DNA from: JABDKJ01 sp039028335
Lineage (GTDB): Bacteria > Bacteroidota > Bacteroidia > Flavobacteriales_D > JABDKJ01
Assembly: GCA_039028335.1 (NCBI GenBank)
Contig: JBCCIF010000048.1
Coordinates: 1-23,822 of the forward strand
Direction: 5' to 3'
DNA: 23,822 nucleotides
Positions 7,869 to 16,432 of this stretch are shown here, piece by piece; the stretch's first letter is position 1; every line of letters begins with the position of its first letter. Position numbers and translations under genes: made by a program. Under the pieces are notes generated by a model, which did no database searches, was not told the origin of the DNA, and was given only the letters and a program-made list of their open reading frames with translations.

Positions 7869-8471
7869 ATGAATAGAATCTATATCCTTAGTGCAATTCT
7901 GATTTTAATGTATGGCTCATTTCACGCAGAAACGAGAATAGAAGCCGTAGATGATTTCGAAATCAATACCAATTATTTAGGTGAAGTTTTCCTGGAATGG
8001 GAGAATAAAACAGAGGTCTCTAGTGAGCTATATTCCATAGAACGCTCAAGCGATGGTGAAACCTGGTGGAAAATAGGAGAAGTACATCCTTTGAATAAGC
8101 AGAGCCTCGTAAGTATGCACTATTCATTTTTAGATCAGCAACCAATGAACGGAGTATCTTTTTATCGGGTCAAGTCTACAATTGTTGGTGGCGATCGCGT
8201 AAATACAAAACCGAAAATGGTTTATTTGGAAAATGATAAAGACTTGAAAATTATTCCTGATTCTAAGAAGAAAGAAATCAATATTTATATGAAAGGGAGT
8301 ATTATAAAGGACGTTCAATTATTCGGGCCGAGCGGAATGCCCATTCAGGTGGATTATTTGAAAGAACCCTATGCAGGGAAAATTGATTCGAAAAAATTAA
8401 ATCCTGGTAAATATAATTTAAGTCTGATTACAGATAATCAGACCATCAATAGACAGATAATTATTATTTAA
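7869..8471 (+). CDS. Small secreted protein with FN3-like domain and T9SS-type C-terminal tail
   Basis: A 200-residue protein with a signal peptide (1-20, likely cut after FHA). Residues about 28-118 look like a fibronectin type III-like beta sandwich: YSIERSSDGETWWKIGEV followed by SFYRVKS is a very common pattern in exported Bacteroidota proteins. Residues 121-200 match the layout of the type A T9SS sorting domain, with KIIPDSKKKEINIY in place of the usual YPNP block, then LFGPSGMPI, LNPGKYNLSLI and a terminal strand. It lacks any enzyme domain, so it may be a small surface adhesin or binding protein. Its stop codon overlaps that of a small gene on the opposite strand. Function is not known. 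Confidence 0.72.
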   Translation: MNRIYILSAILILMYGSFHAETRIEAVDDFEINTNYLGEVFLEWENKTEVSSELYSIERSSDGETWWKIGEVHPLNKQSLVSMHYSFLDQQPMNGVSFYRVKSTIVGGDRVNTKPKMVYLENDKDLKIIPDSKKKEINIYMKGSIIKDVQLFGPSGMPIQVDYLKEPYAGKIDSKKLNPGKYNLSLITDNQTINRQIIII

Positions 8472-8629
8472 GCAGCTTCTTCGCTATCTCTTGGATCATA
8501 GCCATAGCGATGCTTGAACATTCTATAGTATTCTTCTTCTTTCTCTAAATTCGAAAAAGTCGAACCTACTTCAAATTCGTTCAATATTTCTCTTTCTTCA
8601 TTTTCGTTTTCGTTGATATCTCTTCTCAT
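8468..8629 (-). CDS. Small highly charged protein, 53 residues, unknown function
   Basis: An open frame read on the - strand from ATG (complement of 8627-8629) to TAA (complement of 8468-8470). The product is very hydrophilic: an acidic asparagine/glutamate N-terminus (RRDINENENEERE), a middle EFEVGSTFSNLEKEEEYY and a basic-aromatic segment MFKHRYGYDPRD, ending in SEEAA. It is free of low-information filler and looks like a true small protein rather than chance frame, but at this length coding status is not proven. It converges with the secreted-protein gene, and their stops share TTAA. I see neither a recognisable family nor a convincing promoter; the 150 bases upstream are AT-rich. It could be cytoplasmic and regulatory or protein-binding. 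Confidence 0.55.
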   Translation of the reverse strand: MRRDINENENEEREILNEFEVGSTFSNLEKEEEYYRMFKHRYGYDPRDSEEAA

Positions 8630-8781
8630 GTGTAAATGTTTCTAAGCTTTTATACGCGTCTAATGGTAAAAAGTCATTTTTTTCTAAATATTGTTTGCCT
8701 TTTCACAATTTTTGAAAATATCTATGTTGTGTGAATCAAGCATCTTTTTATTGTTAATACATTTATAAATTAGCGATTGAA

Positions 8782-9426
8782 ATGAGCCACAAAATCTATG
8801 AACTCATAGCTCAAGGTGAGCATATACATCAGGATTTCAAATATGAAATAGAAGATGCCCACAAAATCGCCAAATCAATTGTTGCCTTCGCAAATACAGA
8901 AGGTGGACGCTTGTTAATTGGCGTGAAAGACAATGGAAGAATAAAAGGCGTTCACTCCGATGAAGAATTGCATATGGCCGAGGCTGCAGCGGAAGTTTAT
9001 TCCGTTCCTGAAGTACATTTTGATATTCGCAGATGGAGCATTGAAGGCAAAGAAGTACTGGAAATTTATATTCCTAAATCCAAAAACAGACCACATTTTG
9101 TAAAGAATCAAAAAGGTCCTAACAAAGCATATGTGCGTGTTGATGATATGAATATAGCAGTCAATAAAGTGATGCTCGCCTTTTGGGAACTTGAGAAAAA
9201 GCCTAAGGACAAAGAGTTTCTGTTCAGCGAAAACGAAACAAAACTTTTCGATTACTTGAAAGATAAAGGACAAATTTCATTTAGCAAGTATTGTCGAATT
9301 ACAAATCTTCATTTTGAGGAAGCAGCCAATAGGCTTGCCAAACTTTTGCTTTGGGAAGTAGTTGATTTAGATCTGAGTGAAAAAGGCTGCTTTTACACAA
9401 TCAATCCGAAGAAGATTCAGGATTGA
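8782..9426 (+). CDS. AlbA_2 (Schlafen-type) DNA-binding domain protein with C-terminal winged-helix-like region
   Basis: A 214-residue cytoplasmic protein. Residues about 14-128 are an AlbA_2 domain, shown by E-x-FKYE near the start, IVAFANTEGGRLLIGVKD (33-50), the IKGVHSDEEL block, VLEIYIPKSKNRPHFV (92-107) and KAYVRVDD (115-122). Residues about 147-208 resemble a winged helix: NETKLFDYLKDKGQISF, then a second helix and a hydrophobic wing. AlbA_2 proteins with such C-termini are generally viewed as transcriptional regulators, though Schlafen-type domains also occur in nucleases; no nuclease residues are evident here. It ends 121 bases before the glucan operon promoter and is the nearest regulator-like gene to it, but any control of that operon is inference. 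Confidence 0.83.
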   Translation: MSHKIYELIAQGEHIHQDFKYEIEDAHKIAKSIVAFANTEGGRLLIGVKDNGRIKGVHSDEELHMAEAAAEVYSVPEVHFDIRRWSIEGKEVLEIYIPKSKNRPHFVKNQKGPNKAYVRVDDMNIAVNKVMLAFWELEKKPKDKEFLFSENETKLFDYLKDKGQISFSKYCRITNLHFEEAANRLAKLLLWEVVDLDLSEKGCFYTINPKKIQD

Positions 9427-9547
9427 TCCCCAAACAATTTATTAACATGCCTTGGACTCCTTACCCAAAAAGGACCCTTTTGTTTATCCTATAATTGGTC
9501 TTTTAAATTAAGATTAAACAGGAAGTCTATCTCAAAGCGATACTGAT

Positions 9548-9577
9548 TTTGACATGTAAATTAAATTCTTAACTTTG
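9548..9577 (+). promoter_or_regulatory. Bacteroidota-type promoter of the glucan utilisation operon
   Basis: TTTG at 9548-9551 and TAACTTTG at 9570-9577 are separated by 18 bases. This matches the Bacteroidota -33/-7 consensus (TTTG, about 17-23 bases, TAnnTTTG) in both parts. Transcription should start a few bases after 9577, giving a 5' leader of roughly 40 bases before the ATG at 9626. It is the best promoter match I found in the window. Confidence 0.75.
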
Positions 9578-9586
9578 ATTTAATAG

Positions 9587-9603
9587 AGTGTCAAAATGAC
9601 ACT
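9587..9603. promoter_or_regulatory. Perfect inverted repeat in the operon leader (operator or mRNA hairpin)
   Basis: AGTGTCA and TGACACT are exact inverted copies separated by AAA. The repeat begins about ten bases after the -7 element, so it covers roughly the first 20 transcribed bases. It could be an operator for a dimeric repressor, or form a 7-pair hairpin at the very 5' end of the mRNA that stabilises the transcript. There is no T-run after it, so it is not a terminator. Confidence 0.6.
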
Positions 9604-9625
9604 TACATAATTTAAACCCATAAAC

Positions 9626-11023
9626 ATGAAAAAGATTTTTACCTTATTATTTATCGCTGGCATTCTCGGAGTCTCCGCCCAGGATGTGAACGTAACCATT
9701 CGCGTTAACATGGAATTAGAAACCACCAGCATGGACGGAGTATTTGTCGCTGGAGGAGCAGACTTCGGCAATCCAGGTGATAACCCAATGGCAGATCCGG
9801 ATGGTGATGATGTTTGGGAGATAACTTTTGTGCTTCCACAGGGATATACTGGCAACTATACCTTTACAAACGGTGCCTGTCCAGATTATTCATGCAAGGA
9901 GAACATTGTGGGATTGCCTTGTGCAGATGGTCCATTCAGTGACCGCCTATTGTCGAATATTCAAAGTGATACAACAATTAATACCTGTTTTTCTCAATGT
10001 TCGACAGACGGTATGTGTACGCCTCCTTTGGCTCCTGTGAATGTTACTTTTCACGTAGACATGAGCGAAGAGACTGTGCTTGGACCTGTTTACATAACAG
10101 GTGGAACTGTTGATGGATGGTGCGGAAGTTGTACACCTTTGGACGATCCTGACGGAGATGGGATTTATACGGGAACAATAGAATTGGCTCAAGGAGCCCA
10201 CGAATATAAATTTACCAATAACGGATGGGCGCCTGATGGGGTTGATGAAGTGTTCGATCCAATGACAGCAGATAGTACATGTACACTGACTTCAGGAGGT
10301 TTTACGAATAGATTCTTATTTATAGACGGTGCAGATGATATAGAAATGGACGTTGTTTGTTTCAATTCTTGCTCTCCATGTATGGGAATGCCTATTGATC
10401 CGGTTCCTGTTGTTTTTCAAGTAGATATGAGCTTGGAAACTGTTTTAGGTCCAATCTATATTACAGGAGGATCAATTGACGGATGGTGTGGATCATGTAC
10501 TGAATTGACAAATGTGCCTGGAACAAATATCTATAGAGATACACTTATGATGGATCCGGGAGCGCATGAATATAAATTCACCAATAACGGTTGGCCAGCT
10601 GATGGGGTAGATGAAGTTTTTGACCCGACTACTGCTGACAGCACATGTACCTTAACTACGGATGGATTTACAAATAGATTAATTATGGTGCCTGAAGGTT
10701 CCGGGATGATCGTAACCGATGCATTTTGTTTTGCTTCTTGTGAAACGTGCCCCGTTGGAATTGCTGAATTAACGGAGCGTCAATTCACGTTGAATCCAAG
10801 CATTACAGATGCGGTAACTACAATTTCCTTTAATGAAGTACTCAACGAGAATAGAATACTACGTGTTTACAGCACTTCAGGAGTTCTAGTTGAGCAAGTG
10901 ATGATCAAAGCGAATGAACAACAGTATATTTTGGATGTAAGCGCCTATGCAGAAGGCCTTTATATTTTAAATATTGAGTCAAACGGAATCGATGTAACCA
11001 AGAAATTGGTGGTAAGCAAATAA
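9626..11023 (+). CDS. T9SS-secreted protein with three cysteine-containing carbohydrate-binding-like modules
   Basis: A 465-residue exported protein heading the glucan operon. The signal peptide (1-19) ends SAQ. Three beta-sandwich modules follow at about 21-127, 137-252 and 258-375. Modules 2 and 3 are close copies (shared VLGP-YITGG, DGWCGSCT, GAHEYKFTNNGW, DGVDEVFDP, TADSTCTL, GFTNR), and module 1 is divergent but keeps DPDGDDVWE and the C-x3-C end. Each carries several cysteines, likely disulfides outside the cell. The VDM start and DGDGIY turn resemble CBM48/starch-binding-like folds common in secreted Bacteroidota proteins. Residues about 386-465 form a type A T9SS tail (FTLNPSITD, LRVYSTSGVL, GLYILNI, KKLVV). 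No enzyme motif is seen; a role in surface or extracellular glucan binding is inferred from the operon. The next gene starts 20 bases on. Confidence 0.83.
   Translation: MKKIFTLLFIAGILGVSAQDVNVTIRVNMELETTSMDGVFVAGGADFGNPGDNPMADPDGDDVWEITFVLPQGYTGNYTFTNGACPDYSCKENIVGLPCADGPFSDRLLSNIQSDTTINTCFSQCSTDGMCTPPLAPVNVTFHVDMSEETVLGPVYITGGTVDGWCGSCTPLDDPDGDGIYTGTIELAQGAHEYKFTNNGWAPDGVDEVFDPMTADSTCTLTSGGFTNRFLFIDGADDIEMDVVCFNSCSPCMGMPIDPVPVVFQVDMSLETVLGPIYITGGSIDGWCGSCTELTNVPGTNIYRDTLMMDPGAHEYKFTNNGWPADGVDEVFDPTTADSTCTLTTDGFTNRLIMVPEGSGMIVTDAFCFASCETCPVGIAELTERQFTLNPSITDAVTTISFNEVLNENRILRVYSTSGVLVEQVMIKANEQQYILDVSAYAEGLYILNIESNGIDVTKKLVVSK
10034..10750 (+). repeat. Tandem coding repeat: modules 2 and 3 of the secreted binding protein
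   Basis: Two adjacent copies of about 350 bases (about 10034-10381 and 10397-10750) encode modules with roughly two thirds identical residues by eye. The DNA differs at many silent positions, for example in the stretches encoding DGWCGSC, so the duplication is not recent and the protein sequence appears to have been kept by selection. The first module (about 9686-10006) is a more distant member. Confidence 0.75.
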
Positions 11024-11043
11024 CCAAAGAATAAAGAAGTTTT

Positions 11044-14000
11044 ATGAAGAAGCAATTTCTAGCGCTTCTAATCTCATTAGTTAGTACAGGAATGCTCTTT
11101 TCGCAAGGAAAGAGCATTTCAGGTACTGTATTAGATGACGCAAACCTACCTATGCCAGGTGTGACTGTTCTGGAGAAAGGAACACAGAATGGAACAACTA
11201 CAGATTTAGACGGAAAGTATACAGTGAATGTAAACTCAGATCAGTCTATATTAGTTTTTTCCTTTATTGGATTTCAGACTGTCGAGCGTGTTGTTGGTGA
11301 AAATTCCAACATCGATATAGCGCTAAAAATTGACGCAACTGACCTTGATCCTGTTGTGGTGATAGGATATGGAAATCAGAAAAGAAGTAAAATCTCTGGA
11401 GCTGTTTCCACCATCAAACCCGAAGAAATAACAAAGGCACCCGTCCTTAGAACGGAACAAGCATTGCAAGGAAGAACCTCAGGAGTGCAAGTGACTCAAA
11501 ACTCCGGTCAACCTGGGAGTACACAGTCAATTCGAATTAGAGGAACCAGTTCCATAAATAATGCTGAACCCCTCTTTGTAATTGACGGAATACCCAGTTT
11601 TGGAATTGATTATTTAAATCCTGCAGATATTGAGTCTATTTCGATCCTTAAAGATGCTGCTTCAGCAGCAATTTATGGTGCGAGAGGAGGAAATGGAGTT
11701 GTATTGATAACAACGAAACAAGGAGGAAAAAATGACCGAGCGCAGATCACCTATGACGCCTATGCCGGAATACAAGAGCCTTGGAAGCAAGTTGCAGTGC
11801 TGAATGCTGAAGAATATGCAATTATAATGAATGAATCTCGTGCATCAGCAGGCTTGATTCCCGAGCCCGCATTGTCTAATCCTTCGATTCTAGGTGAAGG
11901 AACCGATTGGCAAGATGCCATATTTGAACGTGCTCCTATTATGAGTCATTCCTTGAATTTTTTAAAGGGATCCGGGAATAATTCTACGGCCATCGGTGGA
12001 AGTTATTTTGTTCAAGATGGAATAGTAGGAGGAGATAAAGGAGAATTCGAGCGCTACACTTTTCGTGTGAATACGAGACATGAGGCCGGAGAAAAATTCA
12101 GAATAGGTCAAAACTTTAATTTTACTCACCTTACAAGAAATGCATTAGCAGAGAATAATGAGTTTGCAAGTCCTATTATTAGAGCCTTGAATATGGACCC
12201 TGTTACTCCTGTCAGTCGACCTGATGGAACTTTTTCCTATTCTCAATATATTGATTCGGATATTGCAAATCCTGTAAATCAAATTGAGACTACGCATGAT
12301 CGCTGGACCACCAATAGATTGGTTGGAAGTGTATTTGGAGAATATGATCTCTTTTCAAATTTCACTTTTAGATCAACCTTTTCTGTTGACCTGTCATTGG
12401 GATCTCAAAAGATATTTTTCCCAACATTTGATTTAGGGATTGGACCAAATGATCCAAATAGACCTGCATTTGAGTTCAGAGAAACCAATGCCCTGGTGAG
12501 AGCAGAGAACAAATGGGCCAATTGGCAATGGGAGAACATGGCCACATACGACCTTGAATTTGAGAATGGAAATAGATTGAAATTGACAGGAGGCTATTCG
12601 GCTTTATTTAATGACTTTCAAAATTTGGTAGGTTCAAGGGATTCCCTGGCCACAAATGATCCAGAACAAGCTTTTTTGGATAACAGTTTAAATTTTAGAG
12701 AGCAAACGCCTCAAGCAAGCGGTGGAATTGGTCAATCCTCGTTCCTCTCGACTTTCTTAAGAGCCAATTATGAAATTGGTGACGAATTTTCATTTGCTGG
12801 TACAGTAAGGAGAGACGGTTCTTCGCGATTTGGAGCGAACAATAGGTACGGAATATTCCCTTCAGCTTCCGCAGCTTGGAATCTTACAGAAAAGAGCTTT
12901 ATTAAAGGACAAGAATGGATTGATTTCTTGAAAGTTCGCGCTTCATGGGGGAGAAATGGAAATGCAGACGGGATTGGAAATTACGACTATACCTCCTTGG
13001 TTATAAATGGCTTAAACTATTCATTCGGTTCTGACCAATTTCAGGTAAATGGGGCAGGGCCTTTGTTCACATCTAATCCGGATTTGAAATGGGAAACTGT
13101 TGAACAAACCAATGTCGGTTTTGATGCCGATTTGATCAACGGGAAGATCAATTTTGTATTTGATTATTTTATCAAAGACACAAAAGACATGCTTGCTGCT
13201 GTGCCTTTACCGGGTGTTGTCGGATTGCTACCATCAGCCACGAATGTAGCATCTGCGCGTAACTCGGGTATAGAAATAGCTCTCGGCTATAGAAACCGAG
13301 ACAAAGCTTTTAAATACAATGTAAACGGTAATATTTCTTTCATAAAGAATGAGGTTACTGATCTTGGAGAAGGCGGACAACCGATTTCTACTGGAAATGT
13401 CTTTGGTTCTGGTGATTTTGTAGCCTATACAGAAATTGGACAGCCAATTGCTTATTTCTATGGATTTGAAACGGCAGGCATCTTTCAAACGGATGAGGCC
13501 GCAGCTGCAAACTTAGCTCAACCTGACGCGCAGGCAGGTGATATTATTTTCGTTGATCAAAACTCGGATGGAGTGATTGATGGAAATGATAAGGTCATGA
13601 TAGGTAATCCTCATCCGGATTTCACTTTTGGTCTAGTCCTAGAAGCGGAATACAAAAATTTCGATTGGAGTGTATTCTTGCAAGGTACTAGTGGAAACGA
13701 TTTATTTAATGGGATGTTCAGATACGATCTGAACACAACAAATTACCCTATTTCTGCATTGGAAAGATGGACAGGAGAAGGCAGTACAAATGAAAACCCA
13801 CGTATCTCGCATAATAATGCCAATCAAAACAATCGGGTTTCGGACAGATTTGTTGAAGATGGATCCTTTACTAGAGTGAAGAATATGCAACTGGGCTATA
13901 CGTTGCCTAATCGAATAATAAAGCGTCTTGATATACAGAAATTACGCGTATATGTGGCCGCTCAAAACTTGTGGACGTTCACCAGTTATTCCGGATTTGA

Positions 14001-14100
14001 TCCAGAGATTGGAACGAGAGGTACACTTGAAATAGGAATAGATAGAGGCTTTTATCCGGCAGCCCGAATGTTTATGACCGGTGTTAACGTAACTTTTTAG
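11044..14100 (+). CDS. SusC/RagA-family TonB-dependent outer membrane transporter
   Basis: A 1018-residue outer-membrane protein that imports oligosaccharides with the SusD partner encoded next. After a signal peptide (1-20) comes a carboxypeptidase-regulatory-like domain (about 23-95: GTVLDDANLPMPGVTVLEKG, DGKYT). A TonB-box-like stretch follows (VVVIGYG, 104-110), then the plug (about 115-228) with the SusC signatures ALQGRTSGVQV, SIRIRGTSSINN, PLFVIDGIP, ILKDAASAAIYGARGGNGV. The remainder is the beta-barrel, ending in an aromatic residue (NVTF) as expected for barrel insertion. Length is normal for the family. Fourth position from the end of the operon, it stops 4 bases before the SusD gene. 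Beta-1,3-glucan specificity is inferred from the GH16 enzyme in the same operon. Confidence 0.96.
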   Translation: MKKQFLALLISLVSTGMLFSQGKSISGTVLDDANLPMPGVTVLEKGTQNGTTTDLDGKYTVNVNSDQSILVFSFIGFQTVERVVGENSNIDIALKIDATDLDPVVVIGYGNQKRSKISGAVSTIKPEEITKAPVLRTEQALQGRTSGVQVTQNSGQPGSTQSIRIRGTSSINNAEPLFVIDGIPSFGIDYLNPADIESISILKDAASAAIYGARGGNGVVLITTKQGGKNDRAQITYDAYAGIQEPWKQVAVLNAEEYAIIMNESRASAGLIPEPALSNPSILGEGTDWQDAIFERAPIMSHSLNFLKGSGNNSTAIGGSYFVQDGIVGGDKGEFERYTFRVNTRHEAGEKFRIGQNFNFTHLTRNALAENNEFASPIIRALNMDPVTPVSRPDGTFSYSQYIDSDIANPVNQIETTHDRWTTNRLVGSVFGEYDLFSNFTFRSTFSVDLSLGSQKIFFPTFDLGIGPNDPNRPAFEFRETNALVRAENKWANWQWENMATYDLEFENGNRLKLTGGYSALFNDFQNLVGSRDSLATNDPEQAFLDNSLNFREQTPQASGGIGQSSFLSTFLRANYEIGDEFSFAGTVRRDGSSRFGANNRYGIFPSASAAWNLTEKSFIKGQEWIDFLKVRASWGRNGNADGIGNYDYTSLVINGLNYSFGSDQFQVNGAGPLFTSNPDLKWETVEQTNVGFDADLINGKINFVFDYFIKDTKDMLAAVPLPGVVGLLPSATNVASARNSGIEIALGYRNRDKAFKYNVNGNISFIKNEVTDLGEGGQPISTGNVFGSGDFVAYTEIGQPIAYFYGFETAGIFQTDEAAAANLAQPDAQAGDIIFVDQNSDGVIDGNDKVMIGNPHPDFTFGLVLEAEYKNFDWSVFLQGTSGNDLFNGMFRYDLNTTNYPISALERWTGEGSTNENPRISHNNANQNNRVSDRFVEDGSFTRVKNMQLGYTLPNRIIKRLDIQKLRVYVAAQNLWTFTSYSGFDPEIGTRGTLEIGIDRGFYPAARMFMTGVNVTF

Positions 14101-14104
14101 AACA

Positions 14105-15619
14105 ATGATTAAGAGAATATTTATACTAGCGCTTCTTCCTTTTTTATTGACGACTTGTTCGAAGGAGTTCTTAGAATTGGATCCATTAGTGGGATCTACA
14201 GAAGCAAATTTTTATGCAACAGCTGGTGATGCCGAAGCGGCAATCATATCATGTTATAACCCGTTACAGCAAGAAGTAACACCTATTCAAGGTTCTAGTT
14301 TGTTAGCACCTCACTTCAGATGGTACTTCGGAGATGTGTGTTCAGATGACTCTTTTAAAGGGGGATCTGGAGACGGTGACGAGCCCGAGTTGTTTCTTTT
14401 TGAGAATTTTCAGGGAAATAGTTCCTCTAAATTGACTTTAGGGGAATGGCAAAGCCATTATAGAGCTATTGCCTATTGCAATATTGCCCTTGAAAAGATT
14501 CCGGATATTGATATGGATCAAGACTTGCAAAACAGGTTTTTAGGTGAAGCCAGCTTCATCCGAGCCTATAGCTATTATAATTTGGTGATAGTGTTTGGTG
14601 GTGTGCCTTTGGTGACGACATCTCTTTCGCCAAGTGAATATCAGCAGCCAAGAGCAACCGAAGCCGAAATATGGGCTCAAATCGAAAGTGATTTGCAATC
14701 AGCAAGAAATGCGCTTCCACGAAAAAGCGAATTATCTCTCGGTGAACTTGGACGTGCTACATGGGGAGCTGCAAGCAGCCTCCTAGGCAAAGCACATATG
14801 TTTCAGCAGGACTATCAAGCCGCTCGAGATATATTATTGGAAGTGATCAATTCAGGAGAATATTTCCTTGACCCTTCATATGAAAATGTGTTTTCGCTTG
14901 CTGGAGAAAATGGACCGGGGTCAATTTGGGAAATTCAGTATATGAATGCTTCCGGAGGTAATTGGGGAAATCAATTGGAAGGTACCTTTACCAACGTTTT
15001 CCAAAGAGCCAGAGGAGCTTTCAATGGTTTTGGCTTTAATATTCCTACACAAGACTTTGTGGATGAATTTGAATCTGGAGATCCAAGATTAAGAGCAACC
15101 GTTTTTCAAGAAGGAGATCAAATGGGAGATCGCGGAGTATTTACGCTTGACGCCACAGGATTTCCTCATATCTACTATCCAAGAAAATATTTCCTAAATG
15201 CGGCCGATGAAGCCCCATTTGGTGATGTTAACCCAAACGGGCCGGCTAATGATAGGGTGCTTCGCTACGCTGATGTATTATTATTATATGCAGAGGCTTC
15301 ATTTCAATTAGGACTTGAACAAGATGCACGAGACGCTGTTAATGAAGTGAGAGAAAGAGCAAGAGGTGGATTTGGTGGAATTCTACCCGATGTCAATGCG
15401 GGAGGGCCTTTCCTTTTGCAGGCAATTTATCATGAGAGAAGAGTTGAATTGGGCTTAGAAGGTCATCGATTCTTTGATTTGGTGCGCCAAGGGCGAGCAG
15501 CAGAAATTATGCAAGGCCAAGGGCTTTCTTTTGTAGAAGGTGTGCATGAAATTTTTCCAATCCCCGAAGTAGAAATTACGCTTTCGGGTGGAGCAATAAC
15601 ACAAAATCCAGGATATTAA
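14105..15619 (+). CDS. SusD/RagB-family surface glycan-binding lipoprotein
   Basis: A 504-residue outer-membrane lipoprotein that caps the SusC transporter and captures oligosaccharides. The signal ends in lipobox L-T-T-C (C18), followed by SKEFLELDPL, the usual SusD opening. TPR-like helices appear in FLGEASFIRAYSYYNLVIVF and LRYADVLLLYAEASFQLG. The C-terminus carries the family blocks ERRVELGLEGHRFFDLVRQG and FPIPEVEI, ending QNPGY. Length is typical. It sits 4 bases after SusC and one base before the PKD-protein gene, so translation is probably coupled. The binding-site aromatics cannot be assigned without a structure; beta-1,3-glucan as ligand is inferred from the operon. Confidence 0.96.
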   Translation: MIKRIFILALLPFLLTTCSKEFLELDPLVGSTEANFYATAGDAEAAIISCYNPLQQEVTPIQGSSLLAPHFRWYFGDVCSDDSFKGGSGDGDEPELFLFENFQGNSSSKLTLGEWQSHYRAIAYCNIALEKIPDIDMDQDLQNRFLGEASFIRAYSYYNLVIVFGGVPLVTTSLSPSEYQQPRATEAEIWAQIESDLQSARNALPRKSELSLGELGRATWGAASSLLGKAHMFQQDYQAARDILLEVINSGEYFLDPSYENVFSLAGENGPGSIWEIQYMNASGGNWGNQLEGTFTNVFQRARGAFNGFGFNIPTQDFVDEFESGDPRLRATVFQEGDQMGDRGVFTLDATGFPHIYYPRKYFLNAADEAPFGDVNPNGPANDRVLRYADVLLLYAEASFQLGLEQDARDAVNEVRERARGGFGGILPDVNAGGPFLLQAIYHERRVELGLEGHRFFDLVRQGRAAEIMQGQGLSFVEGVHEIFPIPEVEITLSGGAITQNPGY

Positions 15620-15620
15620 T

Positions 15621-16430
15621 ATGAAAAAGTACAGTTGGATAATAGGAATACTGGTTGTCGGCCTTATGGCTTGTGAACCCTTTGAGGAAGACGGGATTGA
15701 TTTGCCTGCTCCTCCTAATGCAGCTTTTCAATGGTCTTTCTTACCGGGAGATCAGAATAGAGTAGTGGTAGAGAGTTCTGCTGGAGATGGCTTCATTCAT
15801 TTTTGGGATTTTGGAAACGGATTGACGTCTACCGACAAAAGAGACACTATTTTTTACCCAGTAATGGGTGACTATGAGATTACCTATTCCGTTTCAAACG
15901 CGGGAGGAATGGGGACTTCATCACAAACTGTCAGCATAGATCAAACCGTTGAAATTCCTTGTGAGGGACTATTCGAATTATTGACAGGTTGCGATAACCA
16001 AAAGAGCTGGATTTTCACAACCGCTGCGGGAGCAATAGAAGTTGGACCTGATCCTTATTCTACGGAATGGTTTTCCTCTCCAGTAGATGGCTTAGTACCG
16101 GAACAATATGACGACTCTTATGAGTTTCATTTTGACGGTACATTCGTATACAATAATAATCTACTTACGATTGATCCTTGGAATGGCTTTGTCGCTGTTG
16201 AATATACTCCTCCATCTGATATGACGTGGATTTTTAGTGAGGGTACAGGAACTACAGGTGAAGATCAAATCATTTTGCCATTCTGCAGTTTTATGGGGGT
16301 TTGGAACTCTGGAAATGTATATGATATCGTGGAATTAACGGAGACAACACTTACCTTGCATTCTACTTTGACAAACTCGGATTGCAGCGTGGGTGAAGGA
16401 TTTTTTACAGTAAGATTTGTAGCACAATAA
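15621..16430 (+). CDS. PKD-domain surface lipoprotein of the glucan operon (SusE-position binding protein)
   Basis: A 269-residue lipoprotein: the signal ends L-M-A-C (C18). Residues about 34-107 form a PKD-type beta sandwich with the diagnostic FWDFGNG (61-67), YPVMGDYEITYSVSN and a closing strand. Residues about 115-269 form a second domain starting after a cysteine pair (C114, C124), with KSWIF, VGPDPYSTEWF, YDDSYEFHFDGTFVY, WIFSEGTGTTGEDQIILP and LTLHST. That layout is seen in proteins encoded after SusD in beta-glucan loci of marine Bacteroidota and is probably a glycan-binding, lipocalin-like module. No catalytic residues are seen. Gaps of one and two bases to its neighbours place it firmly in the operon. 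Confidence 0.85.
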   Translation: MKKYSWIIGILVVGLMACEPFEEDGIDLPAPPNAAFQWSFLPGDQNRVVVESSAGDGFIHFWDFGNGLTSTDKRDTIFYPVMGDYEITYSVSNAGGMGTSSQTVSIDQTVEIPCEGLFELLTGCDNQKSWIFTTAAGAIEVGPDPYSTEWFSSPVDGLVPEQYDDSYEFHFDGTFVYNNNLLTIDPWNGFVAVEYTPPSDMTWIFSEGTGTTGEDQIILPFCSFMGVWNSGNVYDIVELTETTLTLHSTLTNSDCSVGEGFFTVRFVAQ

Positions 16431-16432
16431 TT

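Noticed and set aside
8782..9426. Schlafen-type AlbA_2 gene as part of an anti-phage defence system
   Set aside because: It stands alone, with no helicase, nuclease or other defence gene nearby, and has a regulator-like C-terminus.
9468..9482. AAAAG/CTTTT hairpin after the AlbA_2 gene as a terminator
   Set aside because: Five mostly A/T pairs and no proper T-run; not convincing.
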